Positions 22,618-29,112 of a DNA stretch of 30,554 nt are shown piece after piece; positions within the stretch are counted from its first letter, which is position 1, and every line of letters starts with the position of its first letter. The notes below the pieces were generated by a model. That model was not told where the DNA came from and made no database searches. It was given only the letters and a program-made list of their open reading frames with translations. The position numbers were made by a program, and so were the translations under genes. This DNA is from a virus: IMG/VR virus record IMGVR_UViG_3300048128_000091, positions 1 to 30,554 of that record; one strand, written 5' to 3'.

Positions 22618-23973
22618 ATGCCATTTAATAATTATGCACCTCAATACATCTTTAAAGGACAAGTTCAGAGCGATACCGCACCTAGTGCGAACAATGACCT
22701 TGTGCGTAAACAAGATGTATCAGGTCTTTCTTTCATTTCCTCGATTGCTTCAGGTTCTTCTTCTTACCTATCTGTAAATGCTTCAGGAGAATTGTCTGTA
22801 GAATCTCTATTGATCTCTGATGTAACTGTCAATGGAACAGAAACATCTTTGGCAAACTTCATCTCTAATGAATCCTCTGCTGCTGCTGCTCTTAAGAAAG
22901 GCGACTTCTTAGTATTGACCGCTGCAACAGGCGGGGCAGAAACTTACATTGTTTCAGGTGCTGATGGTTCTGTAGCAGGCAATTACACACAAGTAGAATC
23001 TGGATTGACTTCTGCTGAGATCGTTGCACATCTTTCAGGTGGAACAGGAATTAATATTGCTGCAAACGGTACAATCTCTTTTAATGGAGATACAGACGAT
23101 GTTTCAGAAGGATCTACAAATCTTTATTATACACAAGCAAGATTCAACTCTGCATTTGGTGCAAAGAGTACATCTGATCTTTCAGAAGGATCTAATCTAT
23201 ATTACACAGATGCAAGATCTAGAGCAGCTGTTTCTGCTGAATCAGGCGGATGTTTATTGTATGCTTCTGCTACAGGTCAATTCAGAATATCTATCAGTAA
23301 TTCAGGCGGTCTATCTACTTCTGGCGCTTTGGCCGTACAATATGATAATAGCACAATTGGATTAAATGGATCTAACCAGTTAGAGTTCAAAGGCGATTCT
23401 GATGATGTTTCAGAAGGTTCTTCTAACTTGTACTTTACTGATGCTCGTGCCCGTGGTGCATTCTCTGCAGGTGCAGGAATAACAATCAGCGGAGCAGGTG
23501 AGATCGCTTCTTCAATCACACAATACACTGATTCTAATGCTCGTGCAGCTGTTTCAGGTGGTGATGGACTTGATTATAACTCTTCAACAGGTGTCTTCTC
23601 TTTGGATCTCAAAGCGAACTCCGGCCTTGCTATTGATGCAGGAGAATTAAAGGTTGAGTTAGGTGAGGGTCTAGGATTTGCACCTGATGGAGTTATCGAA
23701 GTTGAAACTGGTGCAGGTCTTGAAATCGATTCTGGTGATCAATCTGTAAAAGTAGATGATGATTACTTCAGAAAAGAATTCACTGCTCAATCATTCACGG
23801 CAAACACTGCAAAAACAATTAATCATGCACTAGGTAAAAAATACGTTCATGTATCTGTTTATGATTCTTCTGATAACCTCGTACACGCAGAAGTATCTCT
23901 CACTGATGCAAACAATCTTACAGTTACTACAAGTGATGCCTTGACAGGTGTTACCGTAGTTGTTAGTATTTAA
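22618..23973 (+). CDS. Tail fibre with S-E-G-S-x-N-L-Y-Y-T repeats
   Basis: 451 residues, AAAGGAT upstream. The N-terminus (Y-A-P-Q-Y-I-F-K-G) probably attaches to the tail. The shaft holds the repeat D-V-S-E-G-S-x-N-L-Y-Y-T-x-A-R at about residues 159-180, 187-206 and 263-283, plus a shorter form (Y-T-D-S-N-A-R-A-A-V-S) near 302. This repeat is common in trimeric phage fibres. The remaining shaft is Gly, Ser and Ala rich. The last 60 residues form the beta domain shared with 22319-22576. Role: host recognition. A terminator follows. Confidence 0.88.
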   Translation: MPFNNYAPQYIFKGQVQSDTAPSANNDLVRKQDVSGLSFISSIASGSSSYLSVNASGELSVESLLISDVTVNGTETSLANFISNESSAAAALKKGDFLVLTAATGGAETYIVSGADGSVAGNYTQVESGLTSAEIVAHLSGGTGINIAANGTISFNGDTDDVSEGSTNLYYTQARFNSAFGAKSTSDLSEGSNLYYTDARSRAAVSAESGGCLLYASATGQFRISISNSGGLSTSGALAVQYDNSTIGLNGSNQLEFKGDSDDVSEGSSNLYFTDARARGAFSAGAGITISGAGEIASSITQYTDSNARAAVSGGDGLDYNSSTGVFSLDLKANSGLAIDAGELKVELGEGLGFAPDGVIEVETGAGLEIDSGDQSVKVDDDYFRKEFTAQSFTANTAKTINHALGKKYVHVSVYDSSDNLVHAEVSLTDANNLTVTTSDALTGVTVVVSI

Positions 23974-24035
23974 GAGTTAGTTATTGCAATCTCCTTTCCT
24001 TTGGGATGTGATTACTCCAATTAATTATGGTTAGG

Positions 24036-24063
24036 CTCCTCTGGATTATCTAGAGGAGTTTTT
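24036..24063 (+). terminator. Rho-independent terminator after the tail fibre
   Basis: CTCCTCT (24036-24042) and AGAGGAG (24052-24058) form a perfect 7-bp stem with a 9-nt loop, followed by five T. It ends the fibre transcription unit before the operator-promoter at 24089. Confidence 0.9.
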
Positions 24064-24088
24064 CTTTTTGTTGTTTTTATAAAATAAA

Positions 24089-24119
24089 TGTTGCATAACG
24101 TGAAACATATGGTATTTAT
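24089..24119 (+). promoter_or_regulatory. Rightward promoter with operator palindrome (copy 2 of 3)
   Basis: TGTTGCATAACGTGAAACA (24089-24107) is the palindrome TGTTGCA-N5-TGAAACA, with 6 of 7 arm positions matching. It contains a possible -35 TTGCAT (24091-24096). The -10 is poorly defined: ATTTAT at 17 bases or TATTTA at 16. The leader that follows ends in CTAACCAACTAACCAAAGGAAAAACAATG. The repeat of the palindrome at 7211 and 27092 supports a regulatory site. Confidence 0.7.
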
Positions 24120-24151
24120 TAATTACTAACCAACTAACCAAAGGAAAAACA

Positions 24152-24433
24152 ATGACAGTAGAAACAACAACTGCACAACCTACAAACGCAATAACAGGAA
24201 AAGCATACACTGAAGGCAATATCTTTAGACTTCTCGACACTCCATTTATGGATCAAAGATGGGCCACATTCAAACAATGGAAGGATGCAGGCTACAAAGT
24301 TATGAAGGGTTCAAAGGGTACTGAGTTGATCAAAATCGTATCAGTTACAGATAAGAATGATCCAGAGAAAAAGAAGAGTGTTCCTAGAAGATTCTTTGTT
24401 TTCAATATTGATCAAGTAGAAGAAAGAGCATAA
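24152..24433 (+). CDS. Standalone ArdC N-terminal domain protein (antirestriction / ssDNA-binding type)
   Basis: 93 residues. The chain follows the ArdC N-terminal domain: N-A-I-T-G-K-A-Y, G-N-I-F-R-L-L, Q-R-W-A-T-F-K-Q-W-K-D-A-G-Y-K-V, K-G-S-K-G-T-E and R-R-F-F-V-F-N-I-D-Q-V-E. In plasmid ArdC this domain binds single-stranded DNA and precedes a metallopeptidase-like domain, which is absent here. It is the first gene of a regulated operon, with a strong leader, and a hairpin terminator follows. Likely roles are ssDNA protection in replication or antirestriction; the sequence does not decide between them. Confidence 0.8.
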   Translation: MTVETTTAQPTNAITGKAYTEGNIFRLLDTPFMDQRWATFKQWKDAGYKVMKGSKGTELIKIVSVTDKNDPEKKKSVPRRFFVFNIDQVEERA

Positions 24434-24449
24434 TCTAACCAACCAACAT

Positions 24450-24475
24450 GGGAGGGTAACACCTCCCTTTTTTTT
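24450..24475 (+). terminator. GC-rich hairpin with T run, identical stem-loop to 6919-6936
   Basis: GGGAGGGTAACACCTCCC (24450-24467) forms a 6-bp GC-rich stem with a 6-nt loop, followed by eight T. It looks like a full terminator or a strong attenuator between the ArdC-like gene and the rest of the operon. No new promoter is evident before 24492, so partial read-through is likely. The same 18 bases occur on the reverse strand at 6919-6936. Confidence 0.85.
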
Positions 24476-24491
24476 ATTAAAGGAGTACAAT

Positions 24492-24809
24492 ATGATTACA
24501 TTCACATATCAGTTTGATCAAAATGGTGTATGGATTTACAAATCTAGTATAGGAGAAAAGGAATCTAGTACACACTATGATAATCCAAAGAACGCAGCAG
24601 AAGTTTGTTATCTTCTTCTTACAGGCGTTAATTTAATGCTTATGAATAATGAAGAATGCACAGAGAAGAATCCAGAAGGAGATCACAACGACCTTCTTAA
24701 GATTGCAATCAATTATAACTATGTAAAGGATCAGTATCCTCTTTTCGAGTCTGTATTCTATGAAGAGATCAATCTAGCTATACTTATTAAAGGAGGTATA
24801 AATGAATAA
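24492..24809 (+). CDS. Small protein of unknown function upstream of the replication initiator
   Basis: 105 residues behind AAAGGAG. N-terminal strands with aromatic residues (F-T-Y-Q-F-D-Q-N-G-V-W-I-Y-K-S) are followed by helices (A-A-E-V-C-Y-L-L-L-T-G-V-N-L-M-L-M). No family recognised. It overlaps the replication gene by 8 bases, which suggests coupled translation and a possible role in replication. Confidence 0.7.
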   Translation: MITFTYQFDQNGVWIYKSSIGEKESSTHYDNPKNAAEVCYLLLTGVNLMLMNNEECTEKNPEGDHNDLLKIAINYNYVKDQYPLFESVFYEEINLAILIKGGINE

Positions 24810-25794
24810 TCAATTTGCTATTATCTATAAAGAAGAGATTGCACTTCTAAGAGAGTGTAAGAGTGTGACAAAGTCTGTATATATGGCTTTGTCTTATCAC
24901 TTCAAGACAGAAGAGAAAGAAGGGGTTAGAACTCGGTTCTGTTGCCCTTCGTATGATGTAATATCAGATATTACTGGATACTCAAAAGGAAGCATAAAAA
25001 GAGCAATTAGAGAACTCAAAGATCAGGGAATACTAACTAGCAAAAAAAGAATGGGGGCCTCTTCTTTGATCTATGTTGAGTACAAAATAGATACTCAAGA
25101 GGGAACAACAGTAGATCCCACAGAAGGAACAACAGTAGAGCCTTCTATGGGATCACATGTTAAGCCCACAGAAGGATCACATGTTAAGCCCTCGAAGGGA
25201 ACAACAGTAGAGCCCACAATTAACAACAAAGTTAACAACAAAGAATTAACAACAAATATTAACAGATTGATATTAACCGATAAGCAAAAAGAAATAATAA
25301 ACAAATTCTCTTTCTTCTTTGGATGGAAAGGAAAGAACTATATTGAAGACCTTGAAAAGGTTCTTCCTGCAGATTGTTCTGATTATTTGACAGATGAGTT
25401 AATGCTGATCGGTGCATACAACCTTAGAAGAATGAAAGAAGGCAAAGGAGCTTGGACAGGAAATTATATAGTTACAGGGATCTCTCGATGGATTGAAGGC
25501 GGCAAAGGGAAATCATCAAAGCCAAACATACATACATCTATGCTTGTTGAAGAGGTACATGAGAAGATTCTGCAATCTAAGAAGCAGGAAGAGCCAAAAA
25601 CAGAAGAAACCTTCTCTAATTGTGCAAATACAGAAGAAGGTCAAGAGGACTTTGATTGGTTACTAGATCACAACATTAAGCAATACAAATCATATCCTTC
25701 AATATCTAATAAGACTTTGGTGGAAAATATGAAGACCTCACCACATTGCCATGATCTCAACCTTCAAAAGATTAAAACAGCTATAGGAGAATAA
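24802..25794 (+). CDS. Phage replication initiator / replisome organizer with winged-helix domain
   Basis: 330 residues behind AAAGGAGG. The N-terminal 95 residues look like a winged helix: V-Y-M-A-L-S-Y-H-F, then C-C-P-S-Y-D-V-I-S-D-I-T-G-Y-S-K-G-S-I-K-R-A-I-R-E-L. This is typical of phage replication organizers and RepA-like initiators. Residues 101-140 are five tandem 8-residue units (G-T-T-V-x-P-T-E or G-S-H-V-K-P-x-x), a linker type common in these proteins. The C-terminal part is helical, with W-K-G-K-N-Y-I-E-D-L and A-Y-N-L-R-R-M-K-E-G, reminiscent of helicase- or loader-binding domains. With no phage DNA polymerase or helicase gene seen, it would recruit the host replisome, probably to an origin inside this gene. 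Confidence 0.75.
   Translation: MNNQFAIIYKEEIALLRECKSVTKSVYMALSYHFKTEEKEGVRTRFCCPSYDVISDITGYSKGSIKRAIRELKDQGILTSKKRMGASSLIYVEYKIDTQEGTTVDPTEGTTVEPSMGSHVKPTEGSHVKPSKGTTVEPTINNKVNNKELTTNINRLILTDKQKEIINKFSFFFGWKGKNYIEDLEKVLPADCSDYLTDELMLIGAYNLRRMKEGKGAWTGNYIVTGISRWIEGGKGKSSKPNIHTSMLVEEVHEKILQSKKQEEPKTEETFSNCANTEEGQEDFDWLLDHNIKQYKSYPSISNKTLVENMKTSPHCHDLNLQKIKTAIGE
25102..25221 (+). repeat. Five tandem 24-nt repeats inside the replication gene
   Basis: Units start at 25102, 25126, 25150, 25174 and 25198. Units 1, 2 and 5 begin GGAACAACAGTAGA; units 3 and 4 begin GGATCACATGTTAAGCCC. They encode 8-residue units in the linker. Either simple protein linker repeats or iterons of the replication origin. 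Confidence 0.9.
25220..25265 (+). repeat. TTAACAACAAA direct repeats, candidate replication origin
   Basis: Three exact copies of TTAACAACAAA at 25220-25230, 25232-25242 and 25246-25256, and a partial copy TTAACAG at 25259-25265, spaced 12-14 bases. The stretch is very AT-rich and directly follows the 24-nt repeats. In lambda the origin iterons lie inside the initiator gene O; the same arrangement is proposed here. Confidence 0.65.
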
Positions 25795-25795
25795 T

Positions 25796-26116
25796 ATGAA
25801 GAGTTTATCTAATTACATCAAAGCAGAATACCCTGAGAAACTAGAAGAATATGAAAGACTTGAAGCAGAAGCAAAGAAGAAATTACAAAGTGATCTTGCT
25901 CTTTCTGTTGGTGATTTGGTGCGGTTCAGGAAAAAAGAATTGTCTATGGTTCAAATTGTTGGTAAGATATTATCAATCAAAGAAAACACTTATCATGTCA
26001 AGACGTTTTTTCCGTTCGGTGGTATTGATGAATTCTATCTTGATATCAGGGAGATTAAGAAGTATGATACAACATCGTATAGCAGCAGCAATAAAGAAGA
26101 TCGAGACAATCAATGA
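25796..26116 (+). CDS. Small protein of unknown function, possible SH3-like fold
   Basis: 106 residues behind ATAGGAG. An N-terminal charged helix (L-E-E-Y-E-R-L-E-A-E-A-K-K-K-L) is followed by a beta part with V-G-D-L-V-R-F-R-K, I-V-G-K-I-L-S-I-K-E-N-T-Y-H-V-K. This layout resembles small SH3/KOW-type barrels. I do not recognise the family. It overlaps the HNH gene by 53 bases. Confidence 0.6.
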   Translation: MKSLSNYIKAEYPEKLEEYERLEAEAKKKLQSDLALSVGDLVRFRKKELSMVQIVGKILSIKENTYHVKTFFPFGGIDEFYLDIREIKKYDTTSYSSSNKEDRDNQ

Positions 26117-26729
26117 CAGTATCAACTTCTATGAACTTGCAAAGAAGGAAGAAGAGGAGAATCTAGAGAACCTTATCTCTTCCTATTTGCAGGAATGCAC
26201 AGCAGAAGAAGATCGTGATGGTGTTTCTAGCCTTATCAGATATCTATACTGGTATACAGACATGAAACCCAATAGAATCAGCGAGATCACGCAAATAGAT
26301 AATCGAACACTTACAAAGAGGGCCGGGTCTCTTATTCTTTCAGCAAAATGTTCTAGATGTGGATCTACTTATGCAAAAGAGAAAACATCTAGAACAGATC
26401 AGGGTTCTTCTATTTGTCCTAACTGCATTCATGCTGATGCTCTAGATTCACATAAGGCATTTTTAGAGGATTGGATTGATAACACATGGGCCACTCATAA
26501 GAATCCAAAGATGGATCAAGGAACATATGCTGCTTATTTACATTCTGCACACTGGAAGAAGACACGACATGAAGCACTACAGAGAGCAGGATATAGATGT
26601 CAAGCCTGTAGCACCAAAGAAGAGATCTTAGATGTACACCATAACAGTTATGAAAGACTAGGAGCAGAAGAGCCTCAGGATCTGATCGTTCTTTGTCGTA
26701 CTTGCCATGGAAGGGTTCATAACAAATGA
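26064..26729 (+). CDS. HNH endonuclease with HTH-like and zinc-ribbon parts
   Basis: 221 residues from the ATG at 26064, preceded by GGGAGATTAAGAAG. The frame is open further upstream, but that part lies inside the previous gene. Middle: an HTH-like region (R-I-S-E-I-T-Q-I-D-N-R-T-L-T-K-R), then a zinc ribbon with C96-x2-C99 and C118-x2-C121. C-terminus: HNH nuclease with C-Q-A-C, D-V-H192-H193-N-S-Y-E-R-L-G, and L-C-R-T-C-H-G-R-V-H. It cuts DNA. Early-region position argues against a packaging role. It could act in replication, recombination or as a selfish homing enzyme. Confidence 0.8.
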   Translation: MIQHRIAAAIKKIETINDSINFYELAKKEEEENLENLISSYLQECTAEEDRDGVSSLIRYLYWYTDMKPNRISEITQIDNRTLTKRAGSLILSAKCSRCGSTYAKEKTSRTDQGSSICPNCIHADALDSHKAFLEDWIDNTWATHKNPKMDQGTYAAYLHSAHWKKTRHEALQRAGYRCQACSTKEEILDVHHNSYERLGAEEPQDLIVLCRTCHGRVHNK

Positions 26730-27073
26730 GTTGCTTAATCTCTACAAAGCGAAAAGAAGAAGACGGTACATATTCTGTTTTATGTACTTGTTTATCTTGT
26801 GGATATAGTGCTAGGGTTGATAACAATTTTGAAGTGCTTATTTGCTTATCTTGTGGCTCAAAGTTGTATAAAACAAAGTATCTATCACAGAAGGCACTGA
26901 AACAAAGAATCAAAGAACTAAGAACAGAACTTGAGCAGGAACTTGATGCAACTGCTAGAACTGTTGTTGCAGGTTTCTCTCCTGCAAAGCCCTTTCAATC
27001 GTACAGGAAGAACAAACAACGATTAAAAAGGATCGCAGCTCTTCCAGGAAAGATCAAAAAAGATAAGAAATAA
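26726..27073 (+). CDS. Zinc-ribbon protein with basic tail
   Basis: 115 residues, start overlapping the HNH stop (ATGA). A four-cysteine ribbon C22-x2-C25 and C40-x2-C43 is followed by a helix with alternating charge and a basic tail rich in Lys and Arg. It has the look of a nucleic-acid binding or transcription-associated factor. It is the last gene before the operator at 27092. No family name can be given. Confidence 0.7.
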   Translation: MSCLISTKRKEEDGTYSVLCTCLSCGYSARVDNNFEVLICLSCGSKLYKTKYLSQKALKQRIKELRTELEQELDATARTVVAGFSPAKPFQSYRKNKQRLKRIAALPGKIKKDKK

Positions 27074-27091
27074 TAGTTTTTTCTCTTTTAT

Positions 27092-27122
27092 TGTTGCATA
27101 GTATGAAACATTTAATTATACT
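27092..27122 (+). promoter_or_regulatory. Rightward promoter with operator palindrome (copy 3 of 3)
   Basis: TGTTGCATAGTATGAAACA (27092-27110) carries the same palindrome arms (TGTTGCA-N5-TGAAACA). Here the promoter match is strong: -35 TTGCAT (27094-27099), 17 bases, -10 TATACT (27117-27122). It lies 26 bases upstream of the gene at 27148 and its TAACCAAAGGAG leader. Confidence 0.8.
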
Positions 27123-27147
27123 ATGAATATAACCAAAGGAGAAAACA

Positions 27148-27429
27148 ATGAATCATTTTATAGCAATCGACGTTCAGGACAAACTTGGAAACATCTATCT
27201 GACCTGTTCATCTATGAGAGTTGCAATTGCTTATTGTAACTTGCACAACCTTCAAATCATCGATCAGGATCTTGTGCCTGAGTTGGATGATGATGGAGAG
27301 TTCACTAACGAAAACATCTTAATCATAACCGTACAAGATGATTCTCATACAACATATGAAGATGAATTGATGCCTGATAACTCTCATTATGAAGGCGATT
27401 GGGAATCATACAGAAGCAATAACCGATAA
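27148..27429 (+). CDS. Small acidic protein of unknown function (first gene of second early operon)
   Basis: 93 residues behind TAACCAAAGGAGAAAACAATG. A beta-like N-terminus (F-I-A-I-D-V-Q-D-K-L-G-N-I-Y-L-T) leads into a strongly acidic C-terminal half (E-L-D-D-D-G-E-F, D-D-S-H-T-T-Y-E-D-E-L). Acidic early proteins of this size include DNA mimics and host inhibitors, but I see no decisive similarity. Expression is probably controlled by the operator at 27092. Confidence 0.7.
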   Translation: MNHFIAIDVQDKLGNIYLTCSSMRVAIAYCNLHNLQIIDQDLVPELDDDGEFTNENILIITVQDDSHTTYEDELMPDNSHYEGDWESYRSNNR

Positions 27430-27444
27430 CCAAAGGAGCAAACA

Positions 27445-27690
27445 ATGGACTATATAAACAAACTAAGAGCAGATATTCAACAACTAGAAGAACAGATCGA
27501 GGTTCTCAGTGAAAAGATACCTGATGCAATATTCAAGGGTCCTGCCCAAGATCTTCAAAAGTTACTTTTTAGAATTGACAGCCTAAAAAGCAGATTGATC
27601 TCAGTACAGTCTTCTTTGATCAGATCATTATCAAGCAGGCTTGAATCAGAATCTGGAATGTTAGATCGAGTGTTGGGGGTGTCAAAATGA
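27445..27690 (+). CDS. Small coiled-coil protein
   Basis: 81 residues behind AACCAAAGGAGCAAACAATG. Nearly all of it is predicted coiled coil (I-Q-Q-L-E-E-Q-I-E-V-L-S-E-K-I; later L-L-F-R-I-D-S-L-K-S-R-L-I). No catalytic motif. Its stop overlaps the start of a 40-residue membrane protein (ATGA). Partner unknown. Confidence 0.65.
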   Translation: MDYINKLRADIQQLEEQIEVLSEKIPDAIFKGPAQDLQKLLFRIDSLKSRLISVQSSLIRSLSSRLESESGMLDRVLGVSK

Positions 27691-27809
27691 ACAATATTCT
27701 AATCGAATTCGCATATGAATGTATAAAATACAGAACAGAAATATATACATTCCTCTTCTCTCTTTTTCTTATCTCTTCTCTTTTCCTTCTAGGAGCAAAC
27801 AATGAATAG
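27687..27809 (+). CDS. 40-residue single-pass membrane protein
   Basis: Starts at an ATG overlapping the preceding stop, preceded by GGGGGTG, and ends at TAG 27807-27809 inside the next gene's start. After a short N-terminus with charged residues, it has one hydrophobic helix (Y-T-F-L-F-S-L-F-L-I-S-S-L-F-L-L-G-A). The ATGA junction supports translation by coupling. Evidence is otherwise slim, and the stretch could be just a pyrimidine-rich spacer before the next ribosome binding site. Confidence 0.45.
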   Translation: MNNILIEFAYECIKYRTEIYTFLFSLFLISSLFLLGANNE

Positions 27810-28017
27810 ACCCAATATAGAAGGATTCACAATAAAAGAGTGCGAAGAACATATTAAAGATCTCTATGTAGCTATCAACGTATATACATTGAAACTTCAT
27901 ACCATCAAGGACATCAAAGAAGGAATTGAAGCCGCTTGCACACAGATTCAAATGTATAGAGAACTAGATGAAACCTATCAACAACTCACAAAACTACTTA
28001 AACAACTAACCAACTAA
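27802..28017 (+). CDS. Small helical protein of unknown function
   Basis: 71 residues behind CTAGGAGCAAACAATG. It is helical throughout (T-I-K-E-C-E-E-H-I-K-D-L-Y-V-A-I-N-V-Y, then E-L-D-E-T-Y-Q-Q-L-T-K-L-L-K-Q-L). No family recognised. Its last codons, K-Q-L-T-N, are encoded by the beginning of the CTAACCAA repeat leader. Confidence 0.65.
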   Translation: MNRPNIEGFTIKECEEHIKDLYVAINVYTLKLHTIKDIKEGIEAACTQIQMYRELDETYQQLTKLLKQLTN

Positions 28018-28031
28018 CTAACCAACTAATC
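28004..28031 (+). repeat. CTAACCAA tandem leader repeat
   Basis: Imperfect tandem copies of AACTAACC/AACTAACT run from 28004 to 28031 and end at the AATCAAAGGAG ribosome binding site of the gene at 28044. The same short motif precedes the ribosome binding site at 24123-24142. An A/C-rich unstructured leader could help ribosome loading. Confidence 0.6.
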
Positions 28032-28043
28032 AAAGGAGTTATT

Positions 28044-28478
28044 ATGTCGCAAACTTATGATGTCTATTCAAATGGATATGAAACCGATCTGGATTTAAGA
28101 ATACAATCAAATTGCCTTACATTTCAAAAAACAGGCAAGTCACCACAAAAACTTGAATGTATTACTGTAGAATGGTATGAAACTTTTAAAATTAAGGATT
28201 CGGCAGGGAATACAGAATATGAACATGGAGGTTTTCAAAAACACTTTAAACATCCAGTACACGCGCGATCTTTTGCCATTGCTTTAGTATTAGGTCATAC
28301 AAATAGTTCGTTAGCCAAAGATGTGTACAATTGTGAAGGAGAGGATTTTGAGTCTGTATCAGAACTAGGAGATGTTCAAGATAGATTTTTTGGACATCGC
28401 ACTTACAAAGGATCCTTTCATAGATATGTAATTATGGAATGGAAATTTAATTTTAGCATAGGAGCAAACAATGACTAA
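28044..28478 (+). CDS. Protein of unknown function (144 residues)
   Basis: Starts behind AATCAAAGGAG. It is beta-rich with many aromatic residues (Y-D-V-Y-S-N-G-Y-E-T-D-L-D-L-R, E-W-Y-E-T-F-K-I-K-D, F-K-H-P-V-H-A-R-S-F-A-I-A-L-V-L-G-H). No motif or family recognised. Overlaps the next gene by 8 bases. Its place in the operator-controlled unit suggests an early or host-interaction role. Confidence 0.7.
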   Translation: MSQTYDVYSNGYETDLDLRIQSNCLTFQKTGKSPQKLECITVEWYETFKIKDSAGNTEYEHGGFQKHFKHPVHARSFAIALVLGHTNSSLAKDVYNCEGEDFESVSELGDVQDRFFGHRTYKGSFHRYVIMEWKFNFSIGANND

Positions 28479-28827
28479 GCAGGAAATTATTCAAAGCCTT
28501 AACCAGTATGTTGATCAGATTGTTGAACAACATAAAAGAGAACAGTTCTCGCGATATGTCAAAAGTAAAAAAGTGACATTTGAGGAATGCTATATGTTTC
28601 TAGAATCCAGAGATCCTTTTATCTTTGGACAGACCAAAAGCAGATGGACACAGAAAATCACTTTCAGAACCTACAAGCACAGAATGCAGACAGAAATCAA
28701 ATGTAGCTGTCCAGATTGGAATCATAACTTGCAAAGGAAACAGGTCCCTTGCAAGCATATATTCGCACTTATTGAAAGATACCAGAGTAAAAGAAACCAT
28801 ATAAACAATACAATCAAAGGAGAATAA
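28471..28827 (+). CDS. Small SWIM-type zinc finger protein
   Basis: 118 residues behind ATAGGAGCAAACA. The SWIM pattern C-x-C-xn-C-x-H is present as C78-S-C80, then 13 residues and C94-K-H96, with P-D-W after the first pair, as in many SWIM domains. SWIM domains bind DNA or proteins in nucleases, transposases and recombination cofactors. The N-terminus is helical. The last residues T-I-K-G-E are encoded by the next gene's ribosome binding site. Confidence 0.8.
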   Translation: MTKQEIIQSLNQYVDQIVEQHKREQFSRYVKSKKVTFEECYMFLESRDPFIFGQTKSRWTQKITFRTYKHRMQTEIKCSCPDWNHNLQRKQVPCKHIFALIERYQSKRNHINNTIKGE

Positions 28828-28828
28828 A

Positions 28829-29110
28829 ATGAAACTCATAAAACTAACACAACGCATAATTAATCTTGAAGGCGATCAAATAGTATCTGTCTATGTAAAT
28901 ATTGAATACATATCTATGATTGAAGAGTATTGCCAAAGAGATATTGATCAGCATAAGAATAGAACAGGAATAACTCTTAATAGTACTGTTACAATAGAAG
29001 TCTGTGAAGATATAGAAGAGGTGATTAGAAGAATACACCTTCAAACTATTAAATATGAAGATGGGCAGTTTTTTATCAATGGTGAACTTCAAACAATCAA
29101 AGGAGAATAA
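28829..29110 (+). CDS. Small protein of unknown function (93 residues)
   Basis: Starts behind AATCAAAGGAGAATAAA. Alternating beta and helix (Q-I-V-S-V-Y-V-N-I-E-Y-I-S-M-I, then V-T-I-E-V-C-E-D-I-E-E-V-I-R-R-I), ending F-I-N-G-E-L-Q-T-I-K-G-E. No family recognised. As in the preceding gene, the stop codon lies within the Shine-Dalgarno leader of the next gene. Confidence 0.7.
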   Translation: MKLIKLTQRIINLEGDQIVSVYVNIEYISMIEEYCQRDIDQHKNRTGITLNSTVTIEVCEDIEEVIRRIHLQTIKYEDGQFFINGELQTIKGE

Positions 29111-29112
29111 CA

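Noticed and set aside
23024-23365. Forward open frame inside the tail fibre
   Set aside because: Out of frame with the fibre repeats, no Shine-Dalgarno site, and low-complexity product.
25102-25221. Tandem repeats that could suggest a CRISPR array
   Set aside because: The 24-nt units are directly adjacent without spacers and stay in frame as 8-residue protein repeats.
26419-26913. Reverse open frame opposite the HNH gene
   Set aside because: Opposite strand of two well-supported genes with HNH and zinc-ribbon motifs; no ribosome binding site.
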